From positions 186,001-250,000 of the forward strand of contig NZ_QLLK01000008.1 in the NCBI RefSeq assembly GCF_003259505.1: a stretch of DNA of 64,000 nucleotides, read 5' to 3'. Positions 1-9,695 of the stretch are shown piece by piece. The translations under genes and the position numbers were made by a program. Numbering within the stretch: position 1 is the first letter of the stretch; each line of letters opens with the position of its first letter. Source of the stretch: Algoriphagus yeomjeoni. GTDB taxonomy: Bacteria > Bacteroidota > Bacteroidia > Cytophagales > Cyclobacteriaceae. The notes under the pieces are model-generated. The model did not search any database and was not told the origin of the DNA. It saw only the letters and a list, made by a program, of their open reading frames with translations.

Positions 1-428
1 AGCCTTGGTTTGCTGATTTTAACCTCTTTGGCACAAATATGCGGGACCTGTTCCAAGTACACCAAATAAATCTGAGCGTAGCGGTTTGGGTTGGGTTCAT
101 TGCGCTTTTTGGTATTGCTACCGATGATGGGGTGCTGATGGCTACTTATCTGGACCAGAGTTTTGAACGCAACAAAACTGACAATTTTAAAGGAATACGA
201 AAGGCAATTGTGGAAGCTGGACAGCGTCGAATAAAACCGGCAGTCATGACTTCGGCTACTACCATTATAGCCTTACTTCCGATTTTAACCTCCTCGGGAC
301 GAGGGTCAGATATCATGATTCCGATGGCTATTCCGGCTTTTGGAGGAATGATCGTGGCTGCTATCACCTACTTTATTGTACCTGTCTTATACTCCATCCG
401 GGAAGAACGAAAACTTAAAAAAAGCTGA
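1..428 (+). CDS. cusA: CusA-type heavy-metal RND efflux pump, C-terminal fragment
   Basis: This is the end of an inner-membrane proton-driven RND pump that moves Cu(I)/Ag(I) out through a CusCBA-type tripartite complex. The frame is open from base 3, so the gene is cut by the window edge rather than broken. The visible part holds the last transmembrane helices, including the stretch GFIALFGIATDDGVLMATYL and the conserved MTSATTIIALLPIL region typical of the CusA/CzcA family. The next gene, an outer-membrane channel, starts three bases after its stop, so the two are co-transcribed. The Cu assignment rests on the following copper genes; the fragment alone does not separate Cu from other metals. 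Confidence 0.9.
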   Translation, partial: PWFADFNLFGTNMRDLFQVHQINLSVAVWVGFIALFGIATDDGVLMATYLDQSFERNKTDNFKGIRKAIVEAGQRRIKPAVMTSATTIIALLPILTSSGRGSDIMIPMAIPAFGGMIVAAITYFIVPVLYSIREERKLKKS

Positions 429-430
429 AA

Positions 431-1660
431 ATGAAAACTATCACACTTTCCATTCTTTTGCTTCTGGGTATGAGTTTCTCAGCTAGTTCGCAAAGTTTAG
501 AAGACTATTTTCGAATAGGCGCTGAAAACAATCCAGGTCTTCAAGCTAAATACAAAGCATTTGAAGCTGCCATGGAAAAAATCCCGCAGGTAGGATCCTT
601 ACAAGATCCAAACCTGTCTTTTGGATATTTCATATCTCCGGTTGAAACCAGAGTTGGTCCTCAGAATGCCCGCTTTTCTTTGACGCAGATGTTCCCTTGG
701 TTCGGTACGCTAAGAGCTCAGAAAGATGTAGCTTCCTTCATGGCTGAAGCAAAATATCAGGAATTTCTGGATGCTAAGAACCAACTATACAGCCAATTGG
801 CCACTGTTTATTATCCTTTGGTAGAAACGCACGAATTGATAAACCTAGAACGGGAGAATCTGAAAATCCTTGAAACTTATTACTCATTAGCTACTTCAAA
901 ATTCGAAAACGGCCAAGGTTCTCTTGCAGATGCACTACGAGTAGAAATTATGATTCAGGCAACCAAAACTAACATCGAAGTGCTACAGATGAAAATCAAA
1001 GGAAGAAATTCATGGTTCAATTCCCTGCTTTCCAGATCTCATGATTCCCCCGTTGAGATCTCTGAGATGCTCCAAATCACGGATGCTGACCGGCAGATTT
1101 CAACTGATTCAATCCAGGCAAACCCCATGTTGGGGAGTATAGATTTGAAAATTCAGGCCAGTGAAGCAAGCGTGCGTGTTGCCCAAAAGCAAGGAATGCC
1201 AAAGCTAGGTGCAGGTGTCGATTATGTACTTGTCGGCGAAAGAACAGATATGGACATCCCAGATAACGGGAAAAATGTCTTGATGCCTATGGTCACGATG
1301 AGCCTACCGATTTTCAGAGGGAAATATAAGGGTGCACAGAAGGAAGCCAAACTTATGCAGGAATCTTATCAACTGGAGAAGGACGAACTCAACAATAAAC
1401 TATTTGGCTCCTATTACCGCTTCTCCACCGACATGGAGATTCAGGAGAATCTGATCTCGCTGTATAGCAAACAAGTGCAAACATCCGAGCAAACTCTGGA
1501 ATTACTTTATTCTGCCTATAGCAATTCAGGAAACGACTTTGAAGAGGTCTTGAGGGTACAGCAACAACTGTTGGAATACCAAAAAATGAAACTCAAAGCC
1601 ACGGTAGCTTATCAAACTTCCTTGGCTCAAATCAATTATATAACCGCTAAAACCTTCTGA
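431..1660 (+). CDS. cusC: TolC/CusC-like outer-membrane efflux channel
   Basis: A 409-residue outer-membrane factor of the TolC family, expected to form the exit duct for the CusA pump. A signal peptide is visible at residues 1-20 (MKTITLSILLLLGMSFSASS). The body shows the long amphipathic coiled-coil pattern rich in Gln, Glu, Leu and Ala that marks the two outer efflux protein repeats. Its length matches Bacteroidota CusC-like proteins. It lies three bases after cusA and three bases before the DUF305 gene, so it is part of one copper operon. The metal specificity is inferred from context. Confidence 0.88.
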   Translation: MKTITLSILLLLGMSFSASSQSLEDYFRIGAENNPGLQAKYKAFEAAMEKIPQVGSLQDPNLSFGYFISPVETRVGPQNARFSLTQMFPWFGTLRAQKDVASFMAEAKYQEFLDAKNQLYSQLATVYYPLVETHELINLERENLKILETYYSLATSKFENGQGSLADALRVEIMIQATKTNIEVLQMKIKGRNSWFNSLLSRSHDSPVEISEMLQITDADRQISTDSIQANPMLGSIDLKIQASEASVRVAQKQGMPKLGAGVDYVLVGERTDMDIPDNGKNVLMPMVTMSLPIFRGKYKGAQKEAKLMQESYQLEKDELNNKLFGSYYRFSTDMEIQENLISLYSKQVQTSEQTLELLYSAYSNSGNDFEEVLRVQQQLLEYQKMKLKATVAYQTSLAQINYITAKTF

Positions 1661-1662
1661 TT

Positions 1663-2121
1663 ATGAAAAGTAAGAACTATTTAAAATTCGCAGCAATGAT
1701 GGCAGTTTCCTTTGTCATTATGTATGGAGTAATGTTTCTAAATGCAGATTTATTCGAGCATGTCATGCTGAGCACTACCAGGACCTATATGACCATCTTG
1801 ATGGTTGCCCCTATGGCCATTTCCATGCTTCTATTTATGTGGGGAATGTATGAGAATAAAAAGACCAATTACATTATTCTAGCCTCTTCCCTAATCGTTT
1901 TCATAAGTACGCTGACTATGTTGAGAAATCAAACCTTAATTGCAGATGTGCAGTGGATGAAAGCCATGATTCCACATCACTCTTCAGCCATCATGGTAAG
2001 TCAAAAAGCTCATCTCCAAGATCCAGAAGCACAGAAATTGGCGCAGGATATCATAGAAGCACAGCAGCGGGAGATCGCTCAGATGCAGGCAATGATTGAG
2101 CGACTGGAGGCGACTAAATAA
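1663..2121 (+). CDS. DUF305-family membrane protein
   Basis: A 152-residue protein with about three hydrophobic segments in the first 85 residues followed by a soluble tail. The tail carries WMKAMIPHHSSAIMVSQKA, the His-rich signature of the DUF305 (ferritin-like four-helix) family, which often sits in copper-resistance loci and may bind metal. The C-terminus is helical and rich in Gln, Glu and Met (QMQAMIERLE). It lies between cusC and the multicopper oxidase gene with only a few bases on either side. The biochemical role of the family is not established; a periplasmic copper-binding role is inferred. Confidence 0.8.
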   Translation: MKSKNYLKFAAMMAVSFVIMYGVMFLNADLFEHVMLSTTRTYMTILMVAPMAISMLLFMWGMYENKKTNYIILASSLIVFISTLTMLRNQTLIADVQWMKAMIPHHSSAIMVSQKAHLQDPEAQKLAQDIIEAQQREIAQMQAMIERLEATK

Positions 2122-2124
2122 GCG

Positions 2125-4548
2125 ATGAGACTTAAGCTAAAATATCTCATTGGTTCCATTCTGTTTCTTCTTTGCATGGGCGAGAACAGCAGTTTGGCAA
2201 AAGCAGATCAGACACCAGCTGACACTGCGACTTATACTTTATCTATAAAAAAAGATATGGTAACCAAAGCTGGAAAACCTGTGCCCGCTATGACTGTTAA
2301 TGGTGGAATTCCAGGCCCTACACTGACTTTTCAGGAAGGTGGATATGCTGTCATCTATGTCAAAAATGAAATGGATGTGGAAACTTCAGTTCATTGGCAT
2401 GGGATCCTTCTTCCGAATTTCTTTGATGGAGTCCCCTATCTGACCACACCTCCGATACTGCCTGGAGAAACCCAAAAATATGAGTTTCCTCTGAAGCAGG
2501 CTGGAACCTATTGGTACCATTCGCATACAATGCTTCAGGAGCAAAGTGGTGTTTACGGCTCTATAGTTATTGAACCGAAGGAGAAAACGCTGGAATACGA
2601 TACAGATTTGGTCATTCTTCTGTCTGATTGGACCAATCAGAAAGCCATGAATGTAATGCGAAACCTAAAGCGAGGAAATGAATGGTATAACATCAAAAAA
2701 GGCACTGCAACCCCTCTAAATCAAGTGATAGCAAGGGGAGGCTTCGGTGCTCAGATGAATTTTTGGAAACAACGAATGGAAGGTGCTGACATTGCAGACA
2801 TTTACTACAATGCTTTCCTTACAAATGGCCAGTCTATCTCCGAGTACCCCGATTTGAAACCTGGGGAGAAAGTGCGTGTACGGTTTATCAACGGATCTGC
2901 ATCATCACAGTTTTGGTTGACTTTCGGAGGAGCGGATCCCCTGCTTGTGTCTGCTGACGGTCTGGACGTGGAGCCAGTAGTCCACAATAAGACTTTTATC
3001 GCCATCGCCGAGACCTACGACTTCATTGTCACTATTCCAGATTCTGGAAAGATAGAAATCAGAGCAACAGCACAAGACGGCTCCGGACAAACGTCTGCTT
3101 TCTTAGGAAATGGAAATATCCTCAGTGCGCCAGATGTCCCCCGTCCAGACAAAATAGGAATGATGATGAAAATGGCAAAGATGGACATGAAAATGGGAGC
3201 CCCGGCCATGAAGTTTAAACCTTCCGAAGAGAATCCAATAGAAATGATGGATAAGTGGGGAATGCAAATGGATGATAAGATGAACATGGACGAAATGAAT
3301 CCTAATGAAATGAATAAGGATCACTCGAAGATGGAGAAGACTGAAATGACAATGGATCATTCCAAGATGAATATGGAAGAGAAAAGCTCAAGTGATTCTT
3401 CTAAAAAAGTTACTATGCAAGGTATGGATCATTCCAAAAAGGACCACAATCAACCAATGGCTAAACCTATGGAAACGGATGGTAAAATGGACATGGGTGC
3501 GTCTATGGACAAAATGCCTGGTATGGATATGTTCGCCGAATACAATTACGACTACCTAAAATCACCCGAAAAAACCAGCTTCCCAGCCAATGAAGCTGTA
3601 AATGAAGTCCTGCTGAATCTTACAGGAAATATGTGGCGCTACATCTGGAGCATGAATGGAGTACCACTAGCTGAAGCTGATAAGATAAAAATCGAAGGCG
3701 GAAAAGTGACCCGAATTACCTTGAACAACCTCACGATGATGCATCACCCGATGCACCTTCATGGCCATTTCTTCAGAGTAATCAACGATAAAGGAGAATA
3801 TTCACCTCTCAAGCATACGGTGAATGTGCCTCCAATGCAAAAGATCACTATTGAATTTGAAGGTACCGAAGAGGGAGATTGGTTTTTCCACTGTCATGTG
3901 CTTTATCATATGATGGGTGGAATGGCCAGGATATTCTCTTACGAAACCCCACGAGATCCAAGATTAAAAGGCTTTCCGCTAAAAAAACTTATTAAAGAAA
4001 GTGATGAATATTTTAACTGGGGAACTGCGAATGTAGCCTCCCAAATGGTAGGTCTAAACCTAATGTCTTCAAATATTCGCAATCAGTTCAACTTGGATCT
4101 GGAATATGGATATAACCAGAATTTTGAAGCAGAGGTAAGCTACGAACGATATCTCTATGATTATTTCAGAGTATTCGCTGGAGTGAACCTGGAAAATGAG
4201 GTGGCCGAAAGTCTTGATAAGATCAATGCTACGGCAGTGGTCGGGATTCGATTCCTCACACCTTACTTATTCAATCTCGATGTAAGGCTTGATAGCAAAC
4301 TCAGACCAGAATTCAGAATCAACAGAGAAATCATGATTTTCCCACGAACTACCATTTTCGCTAATTATGAATATCAAATGGATTTTGGATGGACAAATAC
4401 CCTTCCCGAATCAGGCGAAAACTCCAACTACAAAGGGGAGACTACCTGGTCAGCGGGTGCTAGTTATATTTTCTCCAGAAACTTCTCTGTCATGGGAAGT
4501 TACGACAATCGTTTTGGCGCCGGTGGTGGATTGACAGTTAGATTTTAA
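2125..4548 (+). CDS. copA: Multicopper oxidase (CopA/CueO type) fused to a CopB-like outer-membrane barrel
   Basis: An 807-residue exported protein. The N-terminal part is a multicopper oxidase that would oxidise Cu(I) to the less toxic Cu(II) in the periplasm. All four copper-site signatures are present: HWHG (about residue 90), WYHSHT, HPMHLHGHFFRV and WFFHCHVLYHMMGGM. Between the second and third cupredoxin domains is an insert of roughly 130 residues rich in Met, Asp, His and Lys (repeats of MDHSKM), a likely copper sponge. After the oxidase, about residues 655-807 form alternating strands ending in an aromatic residue (LTVRF), like the outer-membrane protein CopB of cop operons. The fusion would tether the oxidase to the outer membrane. 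It sits inside the copper operon, 33 bases before the CopB ATPase gene. Confidence 0.88.
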   Translation: MRLKLKYLIGSILFLLCMGENSSLAKADQTPADTATYTLSIKKDMVTKAGKPVPAMTVNGGIPGPTLTFQEGGYAVIYVKNEMDVETSVHWHGILLPNFFDGVPYLTTPPILPGETQKYEFPLKQAGTYWYHSHTMLQEQSGVYGSIVIEPKEKTLEYDTDLVILLSDWTNQKAMNVMRNLKRGNEWYNIKKGTATPLNQVIARGGFGAQMNFWKQRMEGADIADIYYNAFLTNGQSISEYPDLKPGEKVRVRFINGSASSQFWLTFGGADPLLVSADGLDVEPVVHNKTFIAIAETYDFIVTIPDSGKIEIRATAQDGSGQTSAFLGNGNILSAPDVPRPDKIGMMMKMAKMDMKMGAPAMKFKPSEENPIEMMDKWGMQMDDKMNMDEMNPNEMNKDHSKMEKTEMTMDHSKMNMEEKSSSDSSKKVTMQGMDHSKKDHNQPMAKPMETDGKMDMGASMDKMPGMDMFAEYNYDYLKSPEKTSFPANEAVNEVLLNLTGNMWRYIWSMNGVPLAEADKIKIEGGKVTRITLNNLTMMHHPMHLHGHFFRVINDKGEYSPLKHTVNVPPMQKITIEFEGTEEGDWFFHCHVLYHMMGGMARIFSYETPRDPRLKGFPLKKLIKESDEYFNWGTANVASQMVGLNLMSSNIRNQFNLDLEYGYNQNFEAEVSYERYLYDYFRVFAGVNLENEVAESLDKINATAVVGIRFLTPYLFNLDVRLDSKLRPEFRINREIMIFPRTTIFANYEYQMDFGWTNTLPESGENSNYKGETTWSAGASYIFSRNFSVMGSYDNRFGAGGGLTVRF

Positions 4549-4581
4549 AATCTTTTAGACAGCTATTTAAACAAAGATAAA

Positions 4582-6612
4582 ATGGAACATTCAGACCATA
4601 AACATAAGGAACATGAATCCCATCAAAAGGGAAAGCATGGAATGAAAGGTCATGACCATAGCATGCATCATATGCATATGATCCAAGATTTCAAAAAGCG
4701 ATTCTGGATTTCTCTGGTGATCACCTTGCCAATAGTAGTCTTGGCGCCAATGATCCAAGGGCTTTTGAGCTATGAATTCAGATTTGAAGGAGACCGATAC
4801 TTGCAATTCGCCCTTTCCTCGGTGGTCTTCTTTTATGGAGGCTGGCCATTCTTAAAGGGCATGGTAGAGGAACTGAAAAAGAAAAAACCAGGCATGATGA
4901 CATTGATTGCACTGGCGATTTCAGTAGCCTATTTCTATAGCTCAGCTGTAGTCTTTGGCCTTTCTGGAAAAATATTCTTTTGGGAATTGGTTAGTTTGAT
5001 TGATATCATGCTGCTAGGACATTGGATAGAAATGAAATCAGTGATGGGAGCTTCTAATGCTCTTCAGGAACTGGCTAAAATGATGCCTTCAGAAGCTAGG
5101 AGAATAAAGGAAAATGGTGAATCCGAAGATGTTCCTATTGCAGAGCTAAAATCTGGAGACACAATTTTAGTGAGACCAGGTGAAAAAATTCCAGCTGATG
5201 GTGAAATCCTGGAAGGGAGCAGTCATGTAAATGAATCCATGCTTACAGGTGAGTCCAAACCAGTGGCAAAACAGAAAGACGATGAAGTGATCGGTGGATC
5301 AGTGAATGATAATGGTGCCCTAAAAATCAAAGTGAAGCACACTGGAGAAGAGTCGTACTTGTCCAAAGTAATAGGATTAGTTACAGAGGCACAAAAAACG
5401 AAGTCCAATACTCAAAATTTGGCTGACAAAGCTGCAGGCTGGTTGTTCTACATCGCTTTGGCAGCAGGAATTATCACCTTGGTAGTATGGCTAAGCCTTG
5501 GCAAAGACTTCAATTACGCCCTGGAGAGAATGGTCACGGTCATGATAATATCCTGTCCCCATGCATTAGGTCTGGCGGTGCCATTGGTTGTTGCTATTTC
5601 CACTTCCGTTTCTGCTAAGCACGGCTTGTTGATTCGCAACAGGACTGCCTTTGAAAATTCAAGGAACCTGACCACCATCATTTTTGACAAGACAGGAACC
5701 TTGACCAAAGGTGAATTCGGAGTGACTAGATTCAAAAGCGTAGCAGAGGGAATGGAAGATAAAGACTTACTCGCCATTGCAGCAGCACTTGAAAATAGTT
5801 CTGAACATCCAATCGCAGCTGGAATTGTAAGAAAATCAAAGGAGCTAGAATTAAAACTAGGCAAGCCAGAAAACTTCCAAAACATCACTGGAATGGGCAT
5901 AAAAGCCAATCTTGACGGGAAAGAGATTAGTATTTTAAGCCCGGGCGGGTTAAAACAAAAAGAAATAGAACAACCTGAAGGTGCTTTCAAAACAGAAGAT
6001 GAAACAGTAGTCTTTGTACTTTCGGATGAAAAGCTTATTGGTTACATCGCATTAGCGGATGAAATCCGTGATGAGTCTCAAGAAGCTATCAATACACTTA
6101 AAAAGCACGGAATTAAGATCTTAATGGCTACCGGCGACAATGAAATAGTTGCCAAAGCAGTAAGTGAGACACTCGGGCTGGACGGCTATTATTCAGAAGT
6201 ATTGCCGGAAGACAAGCAAAAGATCATCAAAGACCTACAAGCTAAAGGTGAATTCGTGGCTATGACCGGAGATGGTGTCAACGATGCCCCAGCTTTAGCT
6301 CAGGCAGATGTAGGAATCGCTGTTGGATCAGGTACTGACGTTGCTGCTGAAACTGCCGATATCATTTTGGTCAATAGCAACCCAATAGACATCGCCAACC
6401 TGATCCTATTCGGAACTGCTACTTACAAAAAAATGATGCAGAATATCTGGTGGGCAGCAGGATATAATATCGTAGCCGTTCCCTTGGCTGCAGGAGTATT
6501 GGCTGGCGCCGGAATTATTCTAAGCCCAGCAATTGGTGCAGCTCTGATGAGTTTAAGTACAGTCATCGTGGCCTTCAACGCACAATTATTAAAACGGCAG
6601 ATCAAATCTTAA
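4582..6612 (+). CDS. copB: Copper-exporting P1B-3-type ATPase (CopB class)
   Basis: A 676-residue P-type ATPase that uses ATP to export copper across the inner membrane. The N-terminus is a cytosolic His/Met-rich tail (many His in residues 2-33) instead of an HMA domain. Motifs in order: LTGES actuator loop (about 221), CPH in the sixth helix (325-327), DKTGT phosphorylation site (D369), and [10 protein letters not shown] hinge. CPH with a His-rich tail is the P1B-3 signature, linked in the literature to Cu(II)/Cu(I) export. The last helix has [12 protein letters not shown], close to the MSxST metal-site motif. No frameshift or missing key residue is seen. The gene follows the oxidase by 33 bases. 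Confidence 0.93.
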   Translation: MEHSDHKHKEHESHQKGKHGMKGHDHSMHHMHMIQDFKKRFWISLVITLPIVVLAPMIQGLLSYEFRFEGDRYLQFALSSVVFFYGGWPFLKGMVEELKKKKPGMMTLIALAISVAYFYSSAVVFGLSGKIFFWELVSLIDIMLLGHWIEMKSVMGASNALQELAKMMPSEARRIKENGESEDVPIAELKSGDTILVRPGEKIPADGEILEGSSHVNESMLTGESKPVAKQKDDEVIGGSVNDNGALKIKVKHTGEESYLSKVIGLVTEAQKTKSNTQNLADKAAGWLFYIALAAGIITLVVWLSLGKDFNYALERMVTVMIISCPHALGLAVPLVVAISTSVSAKHGLLIRNRTAFENSRNLTTIIFDKTGTLTKGEFGVTRFKSVAEGMEDKDLLAIAAALENSSEHPIAAGIVRKSKELELKLGKPENFQNITGMGIKANLDGKEISILSPGGLKQKEIEQPEGAFKTEDETVVFVLSDEKLIGYIALADEIRDESQEAINTLKKHGIKILMATGDNEIVAKAVSETLGLDGYYSEVLPEDKQKIIKDLQAKGEFVAMTGDGVNDAPALAQADVGIAVGSGTDVAAETADIILVNSNPIDIANLILFGTATYKKMMQNIWWAAGYNIVAVPLAAGVLAGAGIILSPAIGAALMSLSTVIVAFNAQLLKRQIKS

Positions 6613-6756
6613 CTGACATTATCTAAAAAAGAAATACATAAACCACCCATTGGCACATAAGATTTCTGGCTGCTAGGCGCTTAGATAAGAAACTTAAAGC
6701 ATAGGTAAACATCAATAAATAAAACTAAGTATCCGTAAAATTCAAAATGAAGTAAA

Positions 6757-7359
6757 ATGAAAACTCAAAAAACAATTCTATCGCTGGCATTAATTGCTGG
6801 ACTTTCTTTTTCACTAATTGCATGTGGAGAAAAGAAACAAGAGGATCATACCATGGGATCAGAAGACCATAATGCAATGTCTGAATCTATGGACAACATG
6901 GATAAAGGAATGGACATGAGTGGACCGGCCACTAAGACTGATCTAATAGATGAGTACTTGGAAATCAAAACAGCTCTTGGAAACAACAGTAAGGAAGAAG
7001 CTGCAAAAGCAGCAACTAAACTGGCTGAGTATGCAAAAACCATTTCATTCGATCAGTTAACCGATGAAAAGAAATCCGAAGTAAGTAGCATATTGGAAGT
7101 TATCCAAGAACACAGTGAGCACATCGCCAAAAGTGAAATGGATCATCAGATTGAGCATTTTGAGGCAATGGGAAAAGACTTCACAGATCTATTGGCAATT
7201 GTAGGCTCGGATAGAAAGCTATATCAGCAGCAGTGTCCAATGTATAATAAGAATGAAGGTGGCATATGGCTGAGTGATTCAGAAGAAATAAAGAATCCCT
7301 TGTTTGCCGGTAAAATGAAAACCTGTGGAGCTGTAAAGCAAGTGATAGAAATCGGATGA
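6757..7359 (+). CDS. DUF3347 lipoprotein
   Basis: A 200-residue exported protein with a lipobox ending in Cys (SLIACGEKK, residues 18-26), so probably a membrane-anchored periplasmic lipoprotein. A Met/His/Asp-rich segment (residues 29-53) follows, typical of proteins exposed to copper. The rest is a DUF3347 domain: helical, ending with QQCPMYNKNEGGIWLSDSEE and a second conserved Cys (KTCGAVKQ). The same domain forms the C-terminus of the CusB adaptor two genes downstream, so both probably contact the same partner or metal. The stop overlaps the start of the haem-binding gene by four bases. Confidence 0.83.
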   Translation: MKTQKTILSLALIAGLSFSLIACGEKKQEDHTMGSEDHNAMSESMDNMDKGMDMSGPATKTDLIDEYLEIKTALGNNSKEEAAKAATKLAEYAKTISFDQLTDEKKSEVSSILEVIQEHSEHIAKSEMDHQIEHFEAMGKDFTDLLAIVGSDRKLYQQQCPMYNKNEGGIWLSDSEEIKNPLFAGKMKTCGAVKQVIEIG

Positions 7360-7802
7360 AAAAAGTAGTCGGGGTTATTATAACCTTACTCCTTATTGTT
7401 TTGGTGGGAATTCAATTCATTCCCACCAATCAAAATCCTTACCTGCCTACAGATTCCAATGATTTCATAATTCTTAATAATCCACCTGTGAAAATTGGAA
7501 AGATGCTTAAAACTTCATGCTACAACTGCCATAGTGATCAGATCAACTACCCATGGTATAGCAAACTTCAGCCTGCTGCTTGGTTACTTGAAAAACATAT
7601 CCGGGAGGGTAAGGAAGAATTAAATCTTTCTCAATATGGATCACTATCCGGGAGAATGGAAAAAATGAAATTAGAGAGTATGATTAAACAAATTGAGCAA
7701 AAAAAAATGCCTATTTCCTCATACACTCTCATACATCAGGATGCAATATTATCTGACTCAGACCGAAAGGAACTCGTTGCTTACCTGCAAAACTTACAGT
7801 GA
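7356..7802 (+). CDS. Haem-binding-domain (CxxCH) protein
   Basis: A 148-residue protein with one N-terminal membrane segment (residues 4-22) and a periplasmic part bearing one CYNCH motif, the attachment signature for a c-type haem. The following HSDQINYPWYSKLQPAAW is characteristic of the small Bacteroidota haem-binding domain family. It starts in an ATGA overlap with the DUF3347 gene, implying coupled translation. It may pass electrons or sense redox state near the copper oxidase; that is inference. No other haem genes are visible nearby. Confidence 0.8.
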   Translation: MKKVVGVIITLLLIVLVGIQFIPTNQNPYLPTDSNDFIILNNPPVKIGKMLKTSCYNCHSDQINYPWYSKLQPAAWLLEKHIREGKEELNLSQYGSLSGRMEKMKLESMIKQIEQKKMPISSYTLIHQDAILSDSDRKELVAYLQNLQ

Positions 7803-7890
7803 ATGGAATTTAACAAATTCATGATTTTAGTTTAAAAATTGAATTTGACATAGTAAACATTAGGATTAAAAATTCTAAGTAATACACAAA

Positions 7891-9678
7891 ATGAAAAATA
7901 TATTCAATAACAAATTTGTCCTGATTGCTGTCACTTTGCTGATCGGACTGACCATAGGTTGGCTACTTAAGCCTGCTCCTTCTCCAAAACTAGAAGCCGA
8001 TGAACATGAGCATGTCGAGTCGATCGCTGGAATCCCTATTACCTACACTTGCTCCATGCACCCTCAAATCCGACAGAATGAGCCAGGTGATTGTCCAATC
8101 TGCGGAATGGACCTAATCCCATTGGAGAATGATAATGCTGATGCTGATCCTATGGCTGTAACCATGTCTCCTACTGCAATGCAACTTGCAGGGGTACAAT
8201 CAATCCTAGTTGGTAATGCTGATGCTGGAAAGTCAATTCGTCTGAACGGAAAAATTCAAGCTGATGAACGTCAGAATTATACACAATCAGCGCATATACC
8301 GGGAAGGATTGAAGAATTGTCTGTAAACTTCACCGGTGAATATGTAAAAAAAGGCCAGGTATTAGGCCAAATTTATTCACCGGAATTGGCTACCGCCCAA
8401 GAAGAACTTTTTCAGGCACAGAAGATCAAGGATTCCCAACCTGCGCTTTTCAATGCAGCCAAAGAAAAACTTAAAAATTGGAAACTGACTGATTCCCAGA
8501 TAGCACAAATTCTTGCTACAGGAAAAGTAACCGAGCAACTACCAATTTTAGCGAATGTATCAGGATATGTCACTGATAAAATGGTGAATCTGGGCGACTA
8601 TGTGAGCAAAGGGGAACCTATATATCAAATTGCTGATCTCAGCAAAGTCTGGGTATTATTTGACGTCTATGAATCAGAATTGCAATGGGTGAAAAAAGGT
8701 GATCAAATCGAATTTACTGTTCAGTCCCTTCCTGGTGAGACTTTCACCGGAAAACTCAGCTACATCGACCCGATGATCAACCCTCAGACAAGAGTAGCAA
8801 AAGCAAGGCTGGAAGTGAGTAATTCTAACCTGAAATTCAAGCCTGAAATGTTTGTATCCGGGAAAGTGGAAAGTAACGGTAAGTCTATAGATAACAGCAT
8901 CATAGTTCCAAAAACGGCTGTGATGTGGACAGGAACGAGATCTGTGGTTTATGTGAAGAATGTTTCAGATCAAGCAGTAAGTTTTAAGCTTCGGGAAGTA
9001 ACTCTTGGCGCATCTTTGGGCTCAGAATATGTCATTACTTCAGGTTTAGAATCAGGAGAAGAAATCGCAGTAAATGGCACATTCAGCATTGATGCTGCCG
9101 CTCAACTTGCGGGGAAACCGAGTATGATGTCTCCTGATGGAGGAGCTGCAATGACTGGACACAATCATGGTGGAATGCCTGGAATGAAAATGGAAACTAC
9201 TAATCACTCATCGCCAAGTGCGGTAGTGTTAACGCCCCAAGCTAAAGATGAGCTGAAGCTGATTTTTGACAGCTATTTCGAATTAAAAAATGCTTTGACC
9301 AAAGATGATCTGTCCATTGCCAAAGCTAGCGCTGCTACAATGCTTGCTTCAGTGGAAAAAGTAAATATGTCCGAGTTCAAAGGAGATGCCCATATGGAAT
9401 GGATGAATTACGAAAAAAACATTAAAGTCGATTTGGTTAAAATCAAGAGTGCTAAATCACTGGAAGATATCCGAAATTCATTTCTTTCTATCTCAGATGA
9501 AATGGTTGGTTTGGCCGAAAATTTCACGCCTTTGGCTTCCAAAATTTATGTGCAGCATTGTCCAATGGCAGATTCCAACAAAGGTGCTGATTGGCTGAGT
9601 CTGGAGGAAAAAGTTATGAACCCATACTTTGGAAAAGGTATGCTCTCCTGTGGAGAAGTCACCAAAACAATTCAATAA
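7891..9678 (+). CDS. cusB: CusB-type RND periplasmic adaptor with heavy-metal-binding and DUF3347 domains
   Basis: A 595-residue membrane-fusion protein linking the CusA pump to the CusC channel. Order: N-terminal membrane anchor (10-26); a heavy-metal-binding domain at about 52-78 (YTCSMHPQI ... GDCPICGMDLIPL); hairpin, lipoyl and beta-barrel regions of the RND adaptor (IPGRIEELSVNFTGEYVKKG and later); a His/Met-rich linker near 430; and a C-terminal DUF3347 domain ending in QHCPMADSNKGADWLS and MLSCGEVTKTI. The gene lies some 7 kb after the end of cusA, so it is on the far side of the operon from its pump. The added DUF3347 domain is found in many Bacteroidota CusB proteins. Confidence 0.9.
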   Translation: MKNIFNNKFVLIAVTLLIGLTIGWLLKPAPSPKLEADEHEHVESIAGIPITYTCSMHPQIRQNEPGDCPICGMDLIPLENDNADADPMAVTMSPTAMQLAGVQSILVGNADAGKSIRLNGKIQADERQNYTQSAHIPGRIEELSVNFTGEYVKKGQVLGQIYSPELATAQEELFQAQKIKDSQPALFNAAKEKLKNWKLTDSQIAQILATGKVTEQLPILANVSGYVTDKMVNLGDYVSKGEPIYQIADLSKVWVLFDVYESELQWVKKGDQIEFTVQSLPGETFTGKLSYIDPMINPQTRVAKARLEVSNSNLKFKPEMFVSGKVESNGKSIDNSIIVPKTAVMWTGTRSVVYVKNVSDQAVSFKLREVTLGASLGSEYVITSGLESGEEIAVNGTFSIDAAAQLAGKPSMMSPDGGAAMTGHNHGGMPGMKMETTNHSSPSAVVLTPQAKDELKLIFDSYFELKNALTKDDLSIAKASAATMLASVEKVNMSEFKGDAHMEWMNYEKNIKVDLVKIKSAKSLEDIRNSFLSISDEMVGLAENFTPLASKIYVQHCPMADSNKGADWLSLEEKVMNPYFGKGMLSCGEVTKTIQ

Positions 9679-9695
9679 TAAAAACGCCCAACTAT

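Noticed and set aside
3103..3360. His-rich minus-strand ORF inside the multicopper oxidase
   Set aside because: It is the antisense of the Met/Asp/His-rich linker of the real oxidase gene; no start context or family.
9591..9695. Upstream extension of the DUF2911 gene
   Set aside because: The extension lies over the cusB coding end; the start at 9696 gives a proper lipoprotein signal.
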